Source: JABDGM01 sp046349975 (GTDB lineage: Bacteria; Planctomycetota; Planctomycetia; Pirellulales; Lacipirellulaceae). Taken from it: a DNA stretch of 64,000 bases. A program made the position numbers and the translations under genes. How positions within the stretch are numbered: the stretch's first letter is position 1; each line of letters begins with the position of its first letter. Shown here piece after piece: positions 16,033 through 24,637 of this stretch. The notes under the pieces were generated by a model that saw only the letters and a program-made list of their open reading frames with translations, was not told where the DNA came from and searched no databases. The DNA lies in contig JAXMBH010000024.1 of the NCBI GenBank assembly GCA_046349975.1, forward strand, positions 16,788 through 80,787, read 5' to 3'.

Positions 16033-16644
16033 TCAATAACCTCCGATCGAGGGCGGATTGCCGAGCAGGAAGTCGCGCGGGCCACGCAGCGTGTAGTACG
16101 GGTACGCCGTCTGAGCCACGGGCGGCCCAGGGTTGAAGTTGTAATTGTGGTCGCCCGAGGGACCGCAGCCGCAAAACGGGCAGCAACCGCAGCCCGGCGC
16201 CGGGCCAGTGCCACAGTAATTGCGTCCACAGTTCGGGCAGGTCGTGCACGGTCCACAGCCGTTGTTGCATAAGCAGCCGCGGCCATCGACATACCCGTGT
16301 GGATGCCGGTAGCCCGTGCAGCCCCAAGCCGGCGAGCAGCACGGCGAGCAATCGTATGGAGCATTCGGATAACCCGGTCCACACTGGCTGCCGTGATACC
16401 GATTGAACGCGCAGCAATCGCCGCCCGGGCAGCTCGTTTCCAAATCGCCGCTGCGGCTGCCCATGCCCGCCATGCCTTCGGCCAACCCAATCGGGCGCGG
16501 TGCATTGCGGGCCACACTCATATGGCATGGCTCGGAACAAGAAGAACAGGAATCGCCACACGGCTGACCGCATTTCGGACCAATCGCCTGGCAGCCCACG
16601 GACGACAACGCCGCTAGCGCCAGCACATAAAGTGCGCTTTTCAT
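16033..16644 (-). CDS. Cysteine-rich lipoprotein
   Basis: 203 residues. The N terminus MKSALYVLALAALSSVGC is a lipoprotein signal with lipobox SVGC and lipidated C18. The mature protein has 26 Cys, many in CGxC, CCxxC and CPxCG arrangements (CSSCSEPC, CNNGCGPCTTCPNCGRNYC, CGCCPFCGCG), with Gly, Pro and Tyr between them. No haem CXXCH site is evident. Extensive disulfides or metal binding in the cell envelope are inferred. Similar Cys/Gly-rich lipoproteins are common in planctomycetes but have no known function. Confidence 0.7.
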   Translation of the reverse strand: MKSALYVLALAALSSVGCQAIGPKCGQPCGDSCSSCSEPCHMSVARNAPRPIGLAEGMAGMGSRSGDLETSCPGGDCCAFNRYHGSQCGPGYPNAPYDCSPCCSPAWGCTGYRHPHGYVDGRGCLCNNGCGPCTTCPNCGRNYCGTGPAPGCGCCPFCGCGPSGDHNYNFNPGPPVAQTAYPYYTLRGPRDFLLGNPPSIGGY

Positions 16645-16770
16645 CTTTCCCCCCTAGTGACCTGAGTCGTCGCGTGGCGCTGAGACAAGGCGGTAGTGCG
16701 CGCACACGTTCTGGTCGTTACATCTGGTATCGGCGGCACAACCGGCAGAATCCAACTTTTTGACGGTCTG

Positions 16771-16849
16771 TGGGCGAGGGTCGAGGGTCGAGGGCCAGAA
16801 TTCTGTATTTCCGGCCCTCGACGCTCGCCCCCTCGACCTTCGACCTTCT
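16771..16849. repeat. GGGCGAGGGTCGAGGGTCGAGG hairpin element
   Basis: The left arm GGGCGAGGGTCGAGGGTC is answered by GGCCCTCGACGCTCGCCC, with an AGAATTCT-type centre, then CCTCGACCTTCGACC. It occupies the gap ahead of the ABC exporter and explains the spurious upstream extension of that reading frame. Confidence 0.65.
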
Positions 16850-16960
16850 GCCAGCGCGCTCTTGGTCCCCCTTCGCCGTTCTGCTACAACCTCGCGACTC
16901 AATGCCCGGCTTCCGCCTGCGCTAGCAACGATAGCAGTCACTCTCGACAGTGTACGACCC

Positions 16961-19126
16961 ATGCCCAGCTTCAAACGCGCTCTGAAATCTGCCTTCGCCC
17001 ACCGCATGAATGTCGTGGTGATCGTATTCACCTCGGCCGTCATCGCCGTGTTGTGGGGCGGCAATCTCACGGTCGTGTACCCGATCGTCGAAGTCATCAT
17101 GAACGACCACTCGCTGCCCGAGTGGATCGACCAGAAGATCGAAGTCGCCAATCGCGAAATCAAAGACTCGCAGCATTGGCTTGCGCAGATCGACAAGCTC
17201 GACGGTCAGAGTGAGAAAGACTTTCAAACGCTCATCAAAGCGGAAATCGCCGCCCGTCGCGCCGAACAGGAAGAGCTACTCAAGAAGTTCGGCGTCAGCG
17301 GCGACGACCTGCAAGTTGCTGAGAAAATCCGCCTCGCGAACACGATCAAGCAACTCGAGCGTATCGCCGCCCTGCCGGCCGACCGCGTGCCCGGCAAACT
17401 GGCCCAAGAACGGCGCGATGCCGAGCGCAGCCTGCGCGTGTACTCGACCGCGCTGGAACGCTACGAATGGCTGGCCCCCGCCGCGCACCAGTATCTTCCA
17501 ACCACGCCGTTCAAAACGTTGCTGGTCGTGTTTGCGCTGGCGATTGTCGGAACGATTGTGAAAAATCTCGTGCGGTTCTGGAACGGCATGGCCGTCGCCC
17601 GCCTCGGCAACCTCGTGGGCTACGACCTCCGTGTCGACTTCTATCGCCAGGTGCTGCGGTTCGATATGTCGAATTTCACCGAAGCTGGCCGCGGCGATCT
17701 CATGAATCGCTGCACCACCGACCTCAACGCCATCAACCAAGGCGTGCAGCGCATCTTCGGCCAGGCCCTCTTGGAACCGCTCAAACTTGTCGCCTGCTTC
17801 GCGATTGCGGCCTGGATTAGCTGGCGATTGCTGCTGCTCACGATCATCGGCGCCCCGCTCGCCGGATACTCGATTCATTACCTCGGCAAGGCGCTCAAGC
17901 GCACCCACAAGAAGGCCATGCAGGAGCTCTCCTCGATCTACGAAACGCTTGCCGAAACCCTGGGCGGCATCAAGCTCATTAAATCGTTCACCATGGAGCA
18001 CGCCGAGAGCACGAAGTTCCACAAATCGGCCGACGTGTACTACCAGCGCCAAATGCGCATCGCCATGTACAACAATCTCGTGAGCCCGGTCGTGGAAACG
18101 CTTGGCATCGCGATCGTCATCGTGGCGGCCGTCATGGGCGGCTATCTCGTGCTCGGCCAGAACACGCACATCTTCGGCATCAAGATCAGCGACATGCCGC
18201 TCAACCACGGCGACATGAGCCTGTTCTTCGCCATGCTCGCCGGCATGAGCGACCCGGCCCGCCGCCTCTCCGGCGAGTTTAGCAACATCCAGCAGGCGCT
18301 TGCCGCCGCCGACCGCGTGTACGAAGTGCTCGACCGCGAGCCGACGATCGTCGACCCCGCGACCCCGGTCGCACTGCCAAAGCTCACAAAGTCGATCCGC
18401 TTCGAAAACGTGTGCTTCGAGTACCACGCCGAAAAGCCAATCCTCCGCGGCGTGAATCTCGAAATTCGCTCCGGCGAAACGATCGCCATCGTCGGCCCCA
18501 ATGGCTGCGGCAAAACCACGCTGTTGCAGCTCCTGCCGCGGTTCTATGACCCGACCGCCGGCCGCGTCACGATCGAGGGCGTCGACGTCCGCGACGTTCT
18601 CCTCCGCGACCTCCGCGAGCGGATCGGCCTCGTGTCGCAAGAGATTCTCATGCTCAACGACACGGTCGAAAACAACATTCGCTACGGCAAGCCCGCTGCG
18701 ACGACGCTCGAAGTCGAAGCCGCCGCCCGCAAGGCCCACGCCCACAGCTTCATCGTCGACAAACTGCCCGACGGCTACCAAACACTCGTCGGCCCCGGCG
18801 GCAGCCGCCTCTCCGGCGGCCAGCGCCAACGCATTTCGCTCGCCCGCGCGATCCTCCGCAACCCGGAAATCCTGCTCCTCGACGAAGCCACGAGCCAAAT
18901 CGACATCGAAAGCGAGCAGCTCATTTTCGAGGTGCTCAAAGACTTCTCCCGCGGCCGCACCACGTTCATGATCACGCACCGCGTGAGCATGATCTCACTG
19001 GCCGACCGCGTGATCGTAATGGACCACGGCAAAATCGCCGATATTGGCACGCACGACGAACTCGTCGAACGCTGCGACCTCTACCGCCGGCTCGCGCACT
19101 TCGGGTACCGCGAGAGCGCGGCATAG
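16961..19126 (+). CDS. ABC exporter (fused permease and ATPase, MsbA-like)
   Basis: A half-transporter of 721 residues from ATG 16961 (MPSFKRALKSAF). A type IV exporter TM domain (about 10-470) precedes the ATPase. Walker A GPNGCGKTT starts at about 512, the signature LSGGQRQRISLARAI at about 617, Walker B ILLLDEATSQID at about 637, and the switch His in MITHRVSMI is near 673. The unusual feature is between TM1 (about 15-38) and TM2 (about 184-203): some 145 residues rich in Glu/Lys/Arg/Ala heptads that should form an extracytoplasmic coiled-coil hairpin. Ordinary MsbA loops are short. Substrate unknown; lipid or glycolipid export is the family default. Confidence 0.9.
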   Translation: MPSFKRALKSAFAHRMNVVVIVFTSAVIAVLWGGNLTVVYPIVEVIMNDHSLPEWIDQKIEVANREIKDSQHWLAQIDKLDGQSEKDFQTLIKAEIAARRAEQEELLKKFGVSGDDLQVAEKIRLANTIKQLERIAALPADRVPGKLAQERRDAERSLRVYSTALERYEWLAPAAHQYLPTTPFKTLLVVFALAIVGTIVKNLVRFWNGMAVARLGNLVGYDLRVDFYRQVLRFDMSNFTEAGRGDLMNRCTTDLNAINQGVQRIFGQALLEPLKLVACFAIAAWISWRLLLLTIIGAPLAGYSIHYLGKALKRTHKKAMQELSSIYETLAETLGGIKLIKSFTMEHAESTKFHKSADVYYQRQMRIAMYNNLVSPVVETLGIAIVIVAAVMGGYLVLGQNTHIFGIKISDMPLNHGDMSLFFAMLAGMSDPARRLSGEFSNIQQALAAADRVYEVLDREPTIVDPATPVALPKLTKSIRFENVCFEYHAEKPILRGVNLEIRSGETIAIVGPNGCGKTTLLQLLPRFYDPTAGRVTIEGVDVRDVLLRDLRERIGLVSQEILMLNDTVENNIRYGKPAATTLEVEAAARKAHAHSFIVDKLPDGYQTLVGPGGSRLSGGQRQRISLARAILRNPEILLLDEATSQIDIESEQLIFEVLKDFSRGRTTFMITHRVSMISLADRVIVMDHGKIADIGTHDELVERCDLYRRLAHFGYRESAA

Positions 19127-19178
19127 TAACTCGTGCTAAAGGGCGAGCTCGAAGCCAGATTCTCGTAAGCTTGCTATA

Positions 19179-20216
19179 TCACTCAATGGTCGAGTCGTCG
19201 AAGATAAGCCCCTTGTCCTCCAGTGGTATATTGGCAGTCTTGTCGTTAAGCGTCATCAGCGCTCGAAGCACGCGATAGTCTATCGTCTCGCGCAAAAACA
19301 GCGCTCTACCACTCGCAAATGCGACATTTACACCGCCGCCATGCTCACTGGCGGGCCGCGCGTTTAATGGTCGGTCGGTGGTATTACAGCTGTCGGTGCA
19401 ACTCGGGCCAGTGTATCGCCCAGTGCCTGACAGCGGACTGCACGGCGTGTAGTCGGGCTGAGGGCACAAACACTCTTCACCATTAATGTACGAACATTTG
19501 ACTGGTTTCTGATACCACACGAATGCCGGTCCCCACGTCCAATCGCGATGCTGCCGATCGACGTATTCGTGGTCGATCCAATCGCCATCGGTCGGCGTAC
19601 TGAGAAATCCATTCCAGCCCATGATATCGTAGCCATTTGCAATCGCTGTCGTCGGTACACGTTCGCTGAATGCGAGCGTATGTTCTCTGCCATCCTTCCA
19701 ATGCCCCTCCATGACCGATGCCTTGGGGTCATATGCGCGATTCAGAAATGGCCCATTCGCAGGTGACTGGAAGACCACACTTGTCGCCCAGCCGGCATTC
19801 GCAATATACGACAACGATGTGCCGCTCCGCGCCAAAACAGAGTCGCTGGGGCACACATAGGATTCCACATACAATTTCGGGAGCGGACGTTCGCCCGTTG
19901 CATACTTATCATAGATGGCCTGCCGTTCCATATCGGGGAGCAGCAGCACAGCCCATGTTGTAAATGGTTCGCCAGATTGCGAGATCCGATGCTGTTCCCC
20001 AATCGCATCGAATAACGCCGGGTAGCGCCGGAACCGCGTTTCATAGTGCGTTGCGGCGAGCACACATTGCCGCACATTGTTGAGGCAATTAGACCGCCGC
20101 CCCGACTCCCGCGCTCTCTGCACCGCCGGCAGCAGTAGCGCCACCAACGTCCCGATAATCGCAATCACCACCAATAGCTCAACCAGCGTAAACGCGCGAA
20201 CTCGCTTGGACGCCAT
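19179..20216 (-). CDS. DUF1559 protein with prepilin-type N terminus
   Basis: 345 residues. A short basic leader (MASKRVRA) precedes the type IV pilin/pseudopilin motif FTLVELLVVIAIIGTLVALLLPAVQ, then RARESGRRSNCLNNVRQ, the standard DUF1559 continuation. The C-terminal region has the family's features, including a late variant of the H-x-G motif (SEHGGGVNVAFASGRALFLRE). Prepilin peptidase processing is expected after the leader. Such proteins exist in tens to hundreds of copies per planctomycete genome; their function is unknown. Single gene, divergent from the radical SAM gene. Confidence 0.92.
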   Translation of the reverse strand: MASKRVRAFTLVELLVVIAIIGTLVALLLPAVQRARESGRRSNCLNNVRQCVLAATHYETRFRRYPALFDAIGEQHRISQSGEPFTTWAVLLLPDMERQAIYDKYATGERPLPKLYVESYVCPSDSVLARSGTSLSYIANAGWATSVVFQSPANGPFLNRAYDPKASVMEGHWKDGREHTLAFSERVPTTAIANGYDIMGWNGFLSTPTDGDWIDHEYVDRQHRDWTWGPAFVWYQKPVKCSYINGEECLCPQPDYTPCSPLSGTGRYTGPSCTDSCNTTDRPLNARPASEHGGGVNVAFASGRALFLRETIDYRVLRALMTLNDKTANIPLEDKGLIFDDSTIE

Positions 20217-20478
20217 GTGTCCGCTCCTGTAATCCGGTATGTTCTCTGCCCTGCACGGCTCCTCCCCAGCCGCGTACTTGCCATTCGCGTATTGTAGCCC
20301 TTTTATTCCCGAATACAGCCAGGGCAGGGTGCCGCGACATCGAGATATCCGCCCTGTGCTGATCGGGCGAAACTCGACGCTGCCCGGGAAATCGGCGTAT
20401 TATGCAGTATCCCGCTTCGCCTTCACGATATTTCGCCCGTCCGACTTACGCCACACACTGCCCGCACAGCATCCGCCG

Positions 20479-21399
20479 ATGTCCACGCACCAACTCCACA
20501 CCGATCACGCGCGGCTCTTCGAGCACAATCGGTTCGTGTACCCGGTGCTCAGCCGGCGCTCGGGCGGCATCTCGATCGGCGTGAATCTCAACCCCGATAA
20601 GATCTGCAACTTCGACTGCATCTACTGCCAAGTCGACCGCCGCAGCCAAAGCGAAACCCGCTTCGTCGAAACGGCCCAGCTGCTCGCAGAGCTGCGCGCC
20701 ACGCTCGACCTGTGCCTCTCGGAGCGCATTTACGAACACCCCAAATTCGCCGGCGTCCCGCCGCACCTCCGCCGCGTCAACGACATCGCCTTCTCCGGCG
20801 ACGGCGAACCGACGACGTACAAAAACTTCGACGAGTTAATGGAGCGATGTGCGGCCGTAAAGCGCGAGACTGAATTGCGGATTGCCGATTGCGGATTGCG
20901 GCTTGAATCCGAAATCCGAAATCCGCAATCCGAAGTCAAGATGGTTCTCATCACCAACGCCAGCATGTTCCATCGCCCGCACGTCGAGCGTGGCCTCGCG
21001 ATCCTCGACGCGAACAATGGCGAGATCTGGGCCAAGCTCGATGCCGGCACCGACGCGTATTACCACCTCATCGAACGCACATCGATCCCGTTCCGACAAA
21101 TCTTGGAAAACATCACCGCCGCCGCGCGCGTGCGCCCGCTAGTGATTCAATCGCTCTTCATGCGCGTGGCAGGCGAGCCACCAAGTGTGGAAGAACTCGA
21201 AGCGTACTGCGACCGCCTCAACGAAATCACCCGCGCCGGCGGTCAACTGAAGCTCGTGCAGATTTACACGGTCGCCCGCCGCCCAGCCGAGTCGTACGTC
21301 ACGCCGCTCACCAATGCCGAAGTTGACAACATCGTCGCACTCGTGCAACAGCGCACAAGCCTCGCGACAATCGCATATTACGGCACTTCCGACTATTGA
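20479..21399 (+). CDS. Radical SAM protein with in-frame repeat insertion
   Basis: 306 residues from ATG 20479 (MSTHQLHTDHARLFEHNRF); the earlier ATG at 20239 gives unconserved sequence. The 4Fe-4S/SAM motif is CNFDCIYC (C43, C47, C50), with FSGDGEPTTYKNFDEL as the SAM-contact Gly-Glu strand and LVLITNAS-like strand later. The overall pattern resembles radical SAM proteins related to the wyosine-synthesis/elongator style of short enzymes, but the reaction is unknown. Residues about 130-153 (ETELRIADCGLRLESEIRNP and QSEV) are encoded by a dispersed inverted repeat at 20866-20937 and interrupt the expected junction of KR with KMVLITNAS. The frame is kept. Confidence 0.85.
   Translation: MSTHQLHTDHARLFEHNRFVYPVLSRRSGGISIGVNLNPDKICNFDCIYCQVDRRSQSETRFVETAQLLAELRATLDLCLSERIYEHPKFAGVPPHLRRVNDIAFSGDGEPTTYKNFDELMERCAAVKRETELRIADCGLRLESEIRNPQSEVKMVLITNASMFHRPHVERGLAILDANNGEIWAKLDAGTDAYYHLIERTSIPFRQILENITAAARVRPLVIQSLFMRVAGEPPSVEELEAYCDRLNEITRAGGQLKLVQIYTVARRPAESYVTPLTNAEVDNIVALVQQRTSLATIAYYGTSDY
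20866..20937. repeat. ATTGCGGATT palindrome inside the radical SAM gene
   Basis: GAATTGCGGATTGCCGATTG and CGGATTGCGG, then AATCCGAAATCCGAAATCCG and CAATCC: an imperfect inverted repeat built of GGATTGC / GCAATCC words. It looks like an inserted short element; all three bases of phase are preserved. Confidence 0.75.
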
Positions 21400-21428
21400 A
21401 CGTTGCGCATTCAAGAATGCAGTGGCTT

Positions 21429-21460
21429 TAGCGTCGGGCGCAAGCCCGAATCTACCGCCG
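21429..21460. repeat. REP sequence, 3' side of RAYT
   Basis: TTAGCGTCGGGCGCAAGCCC then GAATCTACCGCC. The core CGGGC-GCAA-GCCCG is a tight hairpin. It matches 22157-22187 in direct orientation, and the RAYT stop codon (TAG, 21452-21454 on the minus strand) lies inside it. Confidence 0.85.
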
Positions 21461-22078
21461 ATAAACTCCCCACTTTTCTTTCCCTCGCCCCTCAAACGAC
21501 GTAACAAAACTCCACCTTTGCCTCTTCAATCGGGCTTTTACGGGATTCTCCTCCACATACCGCACCGCCGCACGCATCTTCTCCGGCGTCGTGAGCACCA
21601 CCTTCCACCCGCCCCCACCCCAAGGCGTCGGAAGTGTGCCACTCGCCTTGGGAAAATCTTTCATCGGATGCAGCCCTTCCGCATTCATCCCGCGTGTTCC
21701 CGCCCGCTTCAAGCAAGCAATGATCTCGTCCCCATTAAGCGAATGCGCCGCCGCCACCAAGTGCACATGATCCGGCATGATCGCGCATGCGTGTAGCACC
21801 AACTCGACTTTGGGCAGCATCAAGGCAAATCCGCGACCCACGGCCCGCGCTTGAATGCCGTTCAACTGCACCGCCGGGTACTTCAGCGATTGCTTGGTCA
21901 ACTGACGCAACTTCACATCATGCGGCCGATGCGCCACGCTGCGTGTCGTGTGAACCTTCGTGGCCTCGCCGCCGGCCTCATAGATATGCCGCGCCCGCAC
22001 TTCGGATGATCCACTTCCTCGCGGATCATTCGGGAGCCAAAAACCGTAGGTCGAAAAGATGAGATGCCACCCCAACAT
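21452..22078 (-). CDS. REP-associated tyrosine transposase (RAYT, IS200/IS605-like)
   Basis: A single-strand DNA transposase-like protein of 208 residues from ATG 22078 (MLGWHLIFSTYGFWLPND). The HUH-type site is seen in IMPDHVHLVAA, and the catalytic Tyr should lie in the helix AAVRYVEENPVKARL, typical of TnpA-REP proteins. The gene lies between two direct copies of a REP hairpin (21429-21460 and 22157-22187), the standard RAYT layout. A third REP copy is inside the ECF sigma gene about 2 kb away. RAYTs do not move like true insertion sequences; they are thought to spread REPs. Confidence 0.9.
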   Translation of the reverse strand: MLGWHLIFSTYGFWLPNDPRGSGSSEVRARHIYEAGGEATKVHTTRSVAHRPHDVKLRQLTKQSLKYPAVQLNGIQARAVGRGFALMLPKVELVLHACAIMPDHVHLVAAAHSLNGDEIIACLKRAGTRGMNAEGLHPMKDFPKASGTLPTPWGGGGWKVVLTTPEKMRAAVRYVEENPVKARLKRQRWSFVTSFEGRGKEKWGVYRR

Positions 22079-22156
22079 GCAGGGCAGTGTAATGAACGCA
22101 GCCGGGATTGCAAGTAAATTCGGCGTTGCCGCCGACGCTAAACCCTCAAGCGCGCA

Positions 22157-22187
22157 TAGCGTCGGGCGCCAGCCCGAATCTACCGCC
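22157..22187. repeat. REP sequence, 5' side of RAYT
   Basis: TAGCGTCGGGCGCCAGCCCG then AATCTACCGCC. It differs from the 3' copy by one base in the loop (GCCA for GCAA). It lies 79 bp ahead of the RAYT start. Confidence 0.85.
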
Positions 22188-22249
22188 AATACCCTCCACC
22201 TCACCGCTCCCCTCACACCCCACTTCTCCCCGCCGCCAACCCGCCTCCG

Positions 22250-23569
22250 TCACTCCGTCGCGCGCCACTTTGGCGGCGCCAAACCATAATCCTTGAGGCC
22301 CTTGAAATCTCCACCATCATCCACGCCATTCTCCATCACCGTATACACGATCCAACCCTCGTCCGTGTGCTTGAGCCTCAACGGCTCCCCTGAAAACGGA
22401 TCGATCGTCGCCTCACGCGGCAAACTCAAATCCGCTAGCCCCGTGGCCTCGCGACCGTTCTTCTCTTCGAACTCTCGCAAGGCATTGTAAATTCGCAGCG
22501 CGCGGGCCACAGCCACACTGCGGGCGTGTGCTAAGAACGCTGCACGAAGTGCCGGCACCAACAAGTCAGCCATCACGCCGTGCCCCGTTGGCTTCGCCGC
22601 CGACTGATCATCCCCCAACGCTTGCTTCACGGCGTACCACGGCTGGTCCGCGAGTTTCAGTGCGTCGGCCATCTCGTCGAGAACACCGATTTGGTACGAC
22701 TTCAGTGGCCAGCGAAACATCCGCGGCGGAAGCCAGCCGCCGGGGAGACCGAGTTGCCCTTCACTCCAATCGGCGCATACGGCACGCTCCGTCGCCAACA
22801 CGCGCGTCAATTGTCGAGGATCGTCATGCAGCGCCAGTTCCTGATCGAGTGCCGCGTGCAGTTCCGGAGTAATGACTCCCGCCGAGAGCGAGTCATAGAT
22901 TTGTTCGCTCGCGATTCCGCGCATCGCAATTGCGACCAGGTACGCGACCAGCGTCGGCTCATTGGTGTGCAATCGAGCCAGCCGCAACGCCTCGATGCCA
23001 TTTCGCAGCGCCGCCTCGTGCTGCCCATCAATCTGCAGAACCTTAGCGCGCCATGCCAAGAGTCGCGTTGCCGTGCGAGATTCTGGCACGCGGTCGAGCA
23101 TCTGCTCCAAGAATGCTCGATGCTCCAAAGAGAAGTCTAACCGCGACGCGTATCGTTCGCACGCCGCCGCTTTGCTGATAGCCTGTTCCACGTCTGTGTA
23201 TTCGGCCAGGATTGTTCGAATCGCCGCCATCTGTTCATCCGTCGGCGGCTTGTCTTCGTCTTCGCGGGCCTCGAATTCCATCCCCAGTGGCGACTTGTAG
23301 AACTTGCCATACGCTTTGCTAAATTCATTCAGCCGCGGCCTGATCTGCTCAAGTATTGCCGCCGCATTTTCACTGTCGGGAATCGCTTCCGGCGCCAACT
23401 CCGCGATTGACGCCGGATCGCCCGCCGCTCGAATCGACGTCAATCGCTCGTCCAGTTTCCACTGCGCTCGCCAGGCGAAAACGCCATTCACGATCAGCCC
23501 CAACGCCAATAAGAATGCCAGCGCCAAGGCGAAGCGCTTCCAGCCACGTTTGGTCGGCCAAATACGCAC
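22250..23569 (-). CDS. Membrane-anchored protein in sigma-factor operon, unknown
   Basis: 439 residues. One N-terminal membrane helix (about 11-32, RFALALAFLLALGLIVNGVF) is followed by a large soluble, largely helical domain outside the cytoplasm. Helical repeats rich in Ala/Leu/Glu/Arg (for example AALRNGIEALRLARLHTNEP) suggest a TPR-like solenoid. The C terminus, GLADLSLPREATIDPFSGEP and GWIVYTVMENGVDDGG, recalls the end of planctomycete secreted proteins with a pilin-like 'PFSGEPL' segment. Two bases separate it from the upstream gene, so it is the third gene of the sigma operon. No enzyme motif seen. Confidence 0.75.
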   Translation of the reverse strand: MRIWPTKRGWKRFALALAFLLALGLIVNGVFAWRAQWKLDERLTSIRAAGDPASIAELAPEAIPDSENAAAILEQIRPRLNEFSKAYGKFYKSPLGMEFEAREDEDKPPTDEQMAAIRTILAEYTDVEQAISKAAACERYASRLDFSLEHRAFLEQMLDRVPESRTATRLLAWRAKVLQIDGQHEAALRNGIEALRLARLHTNEPTLVAYLVAIAMRGIASEQIYDSLSAGVITPELHAALDQELALHDDPRQLTRVLATERAVCADWSEGQLGLPGGWLPPRMFRWPLKSYQIGVLDEMADALKLADQPWYAVKQALGDDQSAAKPTGHGVMADLLVPALRAAFLAHARSVAVARALRIYNALREFEEKNGREATGLADLSLPREATIDPFSGEPLRLKHTDEGWIVYTVMENGVDDGGDFKGLKDYGLAPPKWRATE

Positions 23570-23571
23570 GT

Positions 23572-24000
23572 TTAACCTCGCTTTCCATTGCTGTTCGCGC
23601 TCATCGAGTGTTCAAGCGCCGCGTCAATTGCCGCCGCTTCTTCCGGTGAAATCTCCCGCCCACTTAGTGCCGCAACTTGCCGAGCATAGCTCCAACCGGT
23701 GGAAGCGTCGGTGACCTCGGCCACGACCACTGCCGTTTGAATCAATGACGAATCCACTTGCGCATGTGCCATAGCTACCGGCAGCCGACCTGGAATTTGG
23801 GAAAGTCTCCCGGCCGTAAAATTCAACGCCACACCGACTACCAGCAGCCCTAACGTAACGCGCGCGAGCCGCCGATCCCAACGTGCTTCCCGCAACTCGC
23901 GCTGCACGTTGGCCAGCACCGCCGCGCGCAACTCTGTCGGCAACCCGCCCTGCGGTAAACCGGCCAACTGTGCTTCAATTTGCTCCAATTCGTCGTCCAT
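23572..24000 (-). CDS. Probable anti-sigma-like membrane protein
   Basis: 142 residues from ATG 24000 (MDDELEQIEAQLAGLPQGG). A GTG at 24045 directly after the sigma stop codon is an alternative start. A cytoplasmic acidic N-terminal part (about 1-45) precedes one membrane helix (about 55-72, LARVTLGLLVVGVALNFTAG) and a short outer part. Position directly after an ECF sigma gene and the single-helix layout suggest an anti-sigma factor, but there is no zinc-binding HxxxCxxC motif. Function inferred from context only. Confidence 0.65.
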   Translation of the reverse strand: MDDELEQIEAQLAGLPQGGLPTELRAAVLANVQRELREARWDRRLARVTLGLLVVGVALNFTAGRLSQIPGRLPVAMAHAQVDSSLIQTAVVVAEVTDASTGWSYARQVAALSGREISPEEAAAIDAALEHSMSANSNGKRG

Positions 24001-24045
24001 CTCTCCGCGCCCTCCGCGACTCTGCGAGAGCCATTCCCACGACAC

Positions 24046-24597
24046 TCACTTCAACTGCTTCGTCACCCACGGCCGCAAAGACTCCAGTGCTCGGCGATAC
24101 CGCGTCGCCACCGTCGCTGCCGGCCGTTCGACCACCTCCGCGACCTCACGAAACGTCAGCCCACCAAAAACCTTCAGCTCGACAATCTCCCGATCCTCAT
24201 TGGCAAGTCGCGCGAGGGCTGCCGCGACCAATTCGGCATCATCATTACCATCGAATAGGTGTTCACTCGCCCTTAGCGTCGGCGGCAACGCCGAATCACC
24301 CGCCGCCGAATTTCGCCTCCACCACCTCCGCCGCGATGCCACCGCCCGCACCGCCTCATTCCGCGCCACTCGGAACACATACGCCACGGGATTCTCAACC
24401 CTCCGAAACCGCCGCCGATTCTTCACCACGCGCAGGAACGCACTCTGGAGCACATCGCTCGCCAGGTCGCGCGAGCCAGTCCAGGCCGTGAGATACTGGT
24501 GCAGCCGCTCGGCGCACGCATCGTACAACGCCGCAAACGCGGCCTCTTCACCGCGGGCCAGTCGTGCCGCCAGTTCATTCGGTGGGTCGTCGCTCAT
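24046..24597 (-). CDS. ECF sigma factor with REP-encoded insertion
   Basis: 183 residues. Region 2 spans about 20-90 (DLASDVLQSAFLRVVKNRRR, then NPVAYVFRVARNEAVRA). Region 4 spans about 122-178 (ANEDREIVELKVFGGLTFRE and RPAATVATRYRRALESLR). The linker is extended: residues about 98-110 (AAGDSALPPTLRA) are encoded by a REP copy at 24273-24304. It heads a three-gene operon with the 142- and 439-residue membrane proteins, so an envelope signal is likely. Confidence 0.9.
   Translation of the reverse strand: MSDDPPNELAARLARGEEAAFAALYDACAERLHQYLTAWTGSRDLASDVLQSAFLRVVKNRRRFRRVENPVAYVFRVARNEAVRAVASRRRWWRRNSAAGDSALPPTLRASEHLFDGNDDAELVAAALARLANEDREIVELKVFGGLTFREVAEVVERPAATVATRYRRALESLRPWVTKQLK
24273..24304. 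repeat. REP sequence inside the ECF sigma gene
   Basis: TTAGCGTCGGCGGCAACGCC then GAATCACCCGCC. Same frame of conserved words as the RAYT REPs (TTAGCGTCGG ... GCAA ... CCGAATC-ACC-GCC) with an altered stem, CGGCG-GCAA-CGCCG. Confidence 0.75.
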
Positions 24598-24637
24598 CGG
24601 CGTTTATTGTAAAGACCCAGCCGGCGGCCAGTTTTGT

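Noticed and set aside
17276..18979. 567-residue minus-strand frame antisense to the ABC exporter
   Set aside because: High GC keeps the antisense frame open; composition is Ala/Glu/His/Arg-rich, without a domain, and the ABC motifs are on the plus strand.
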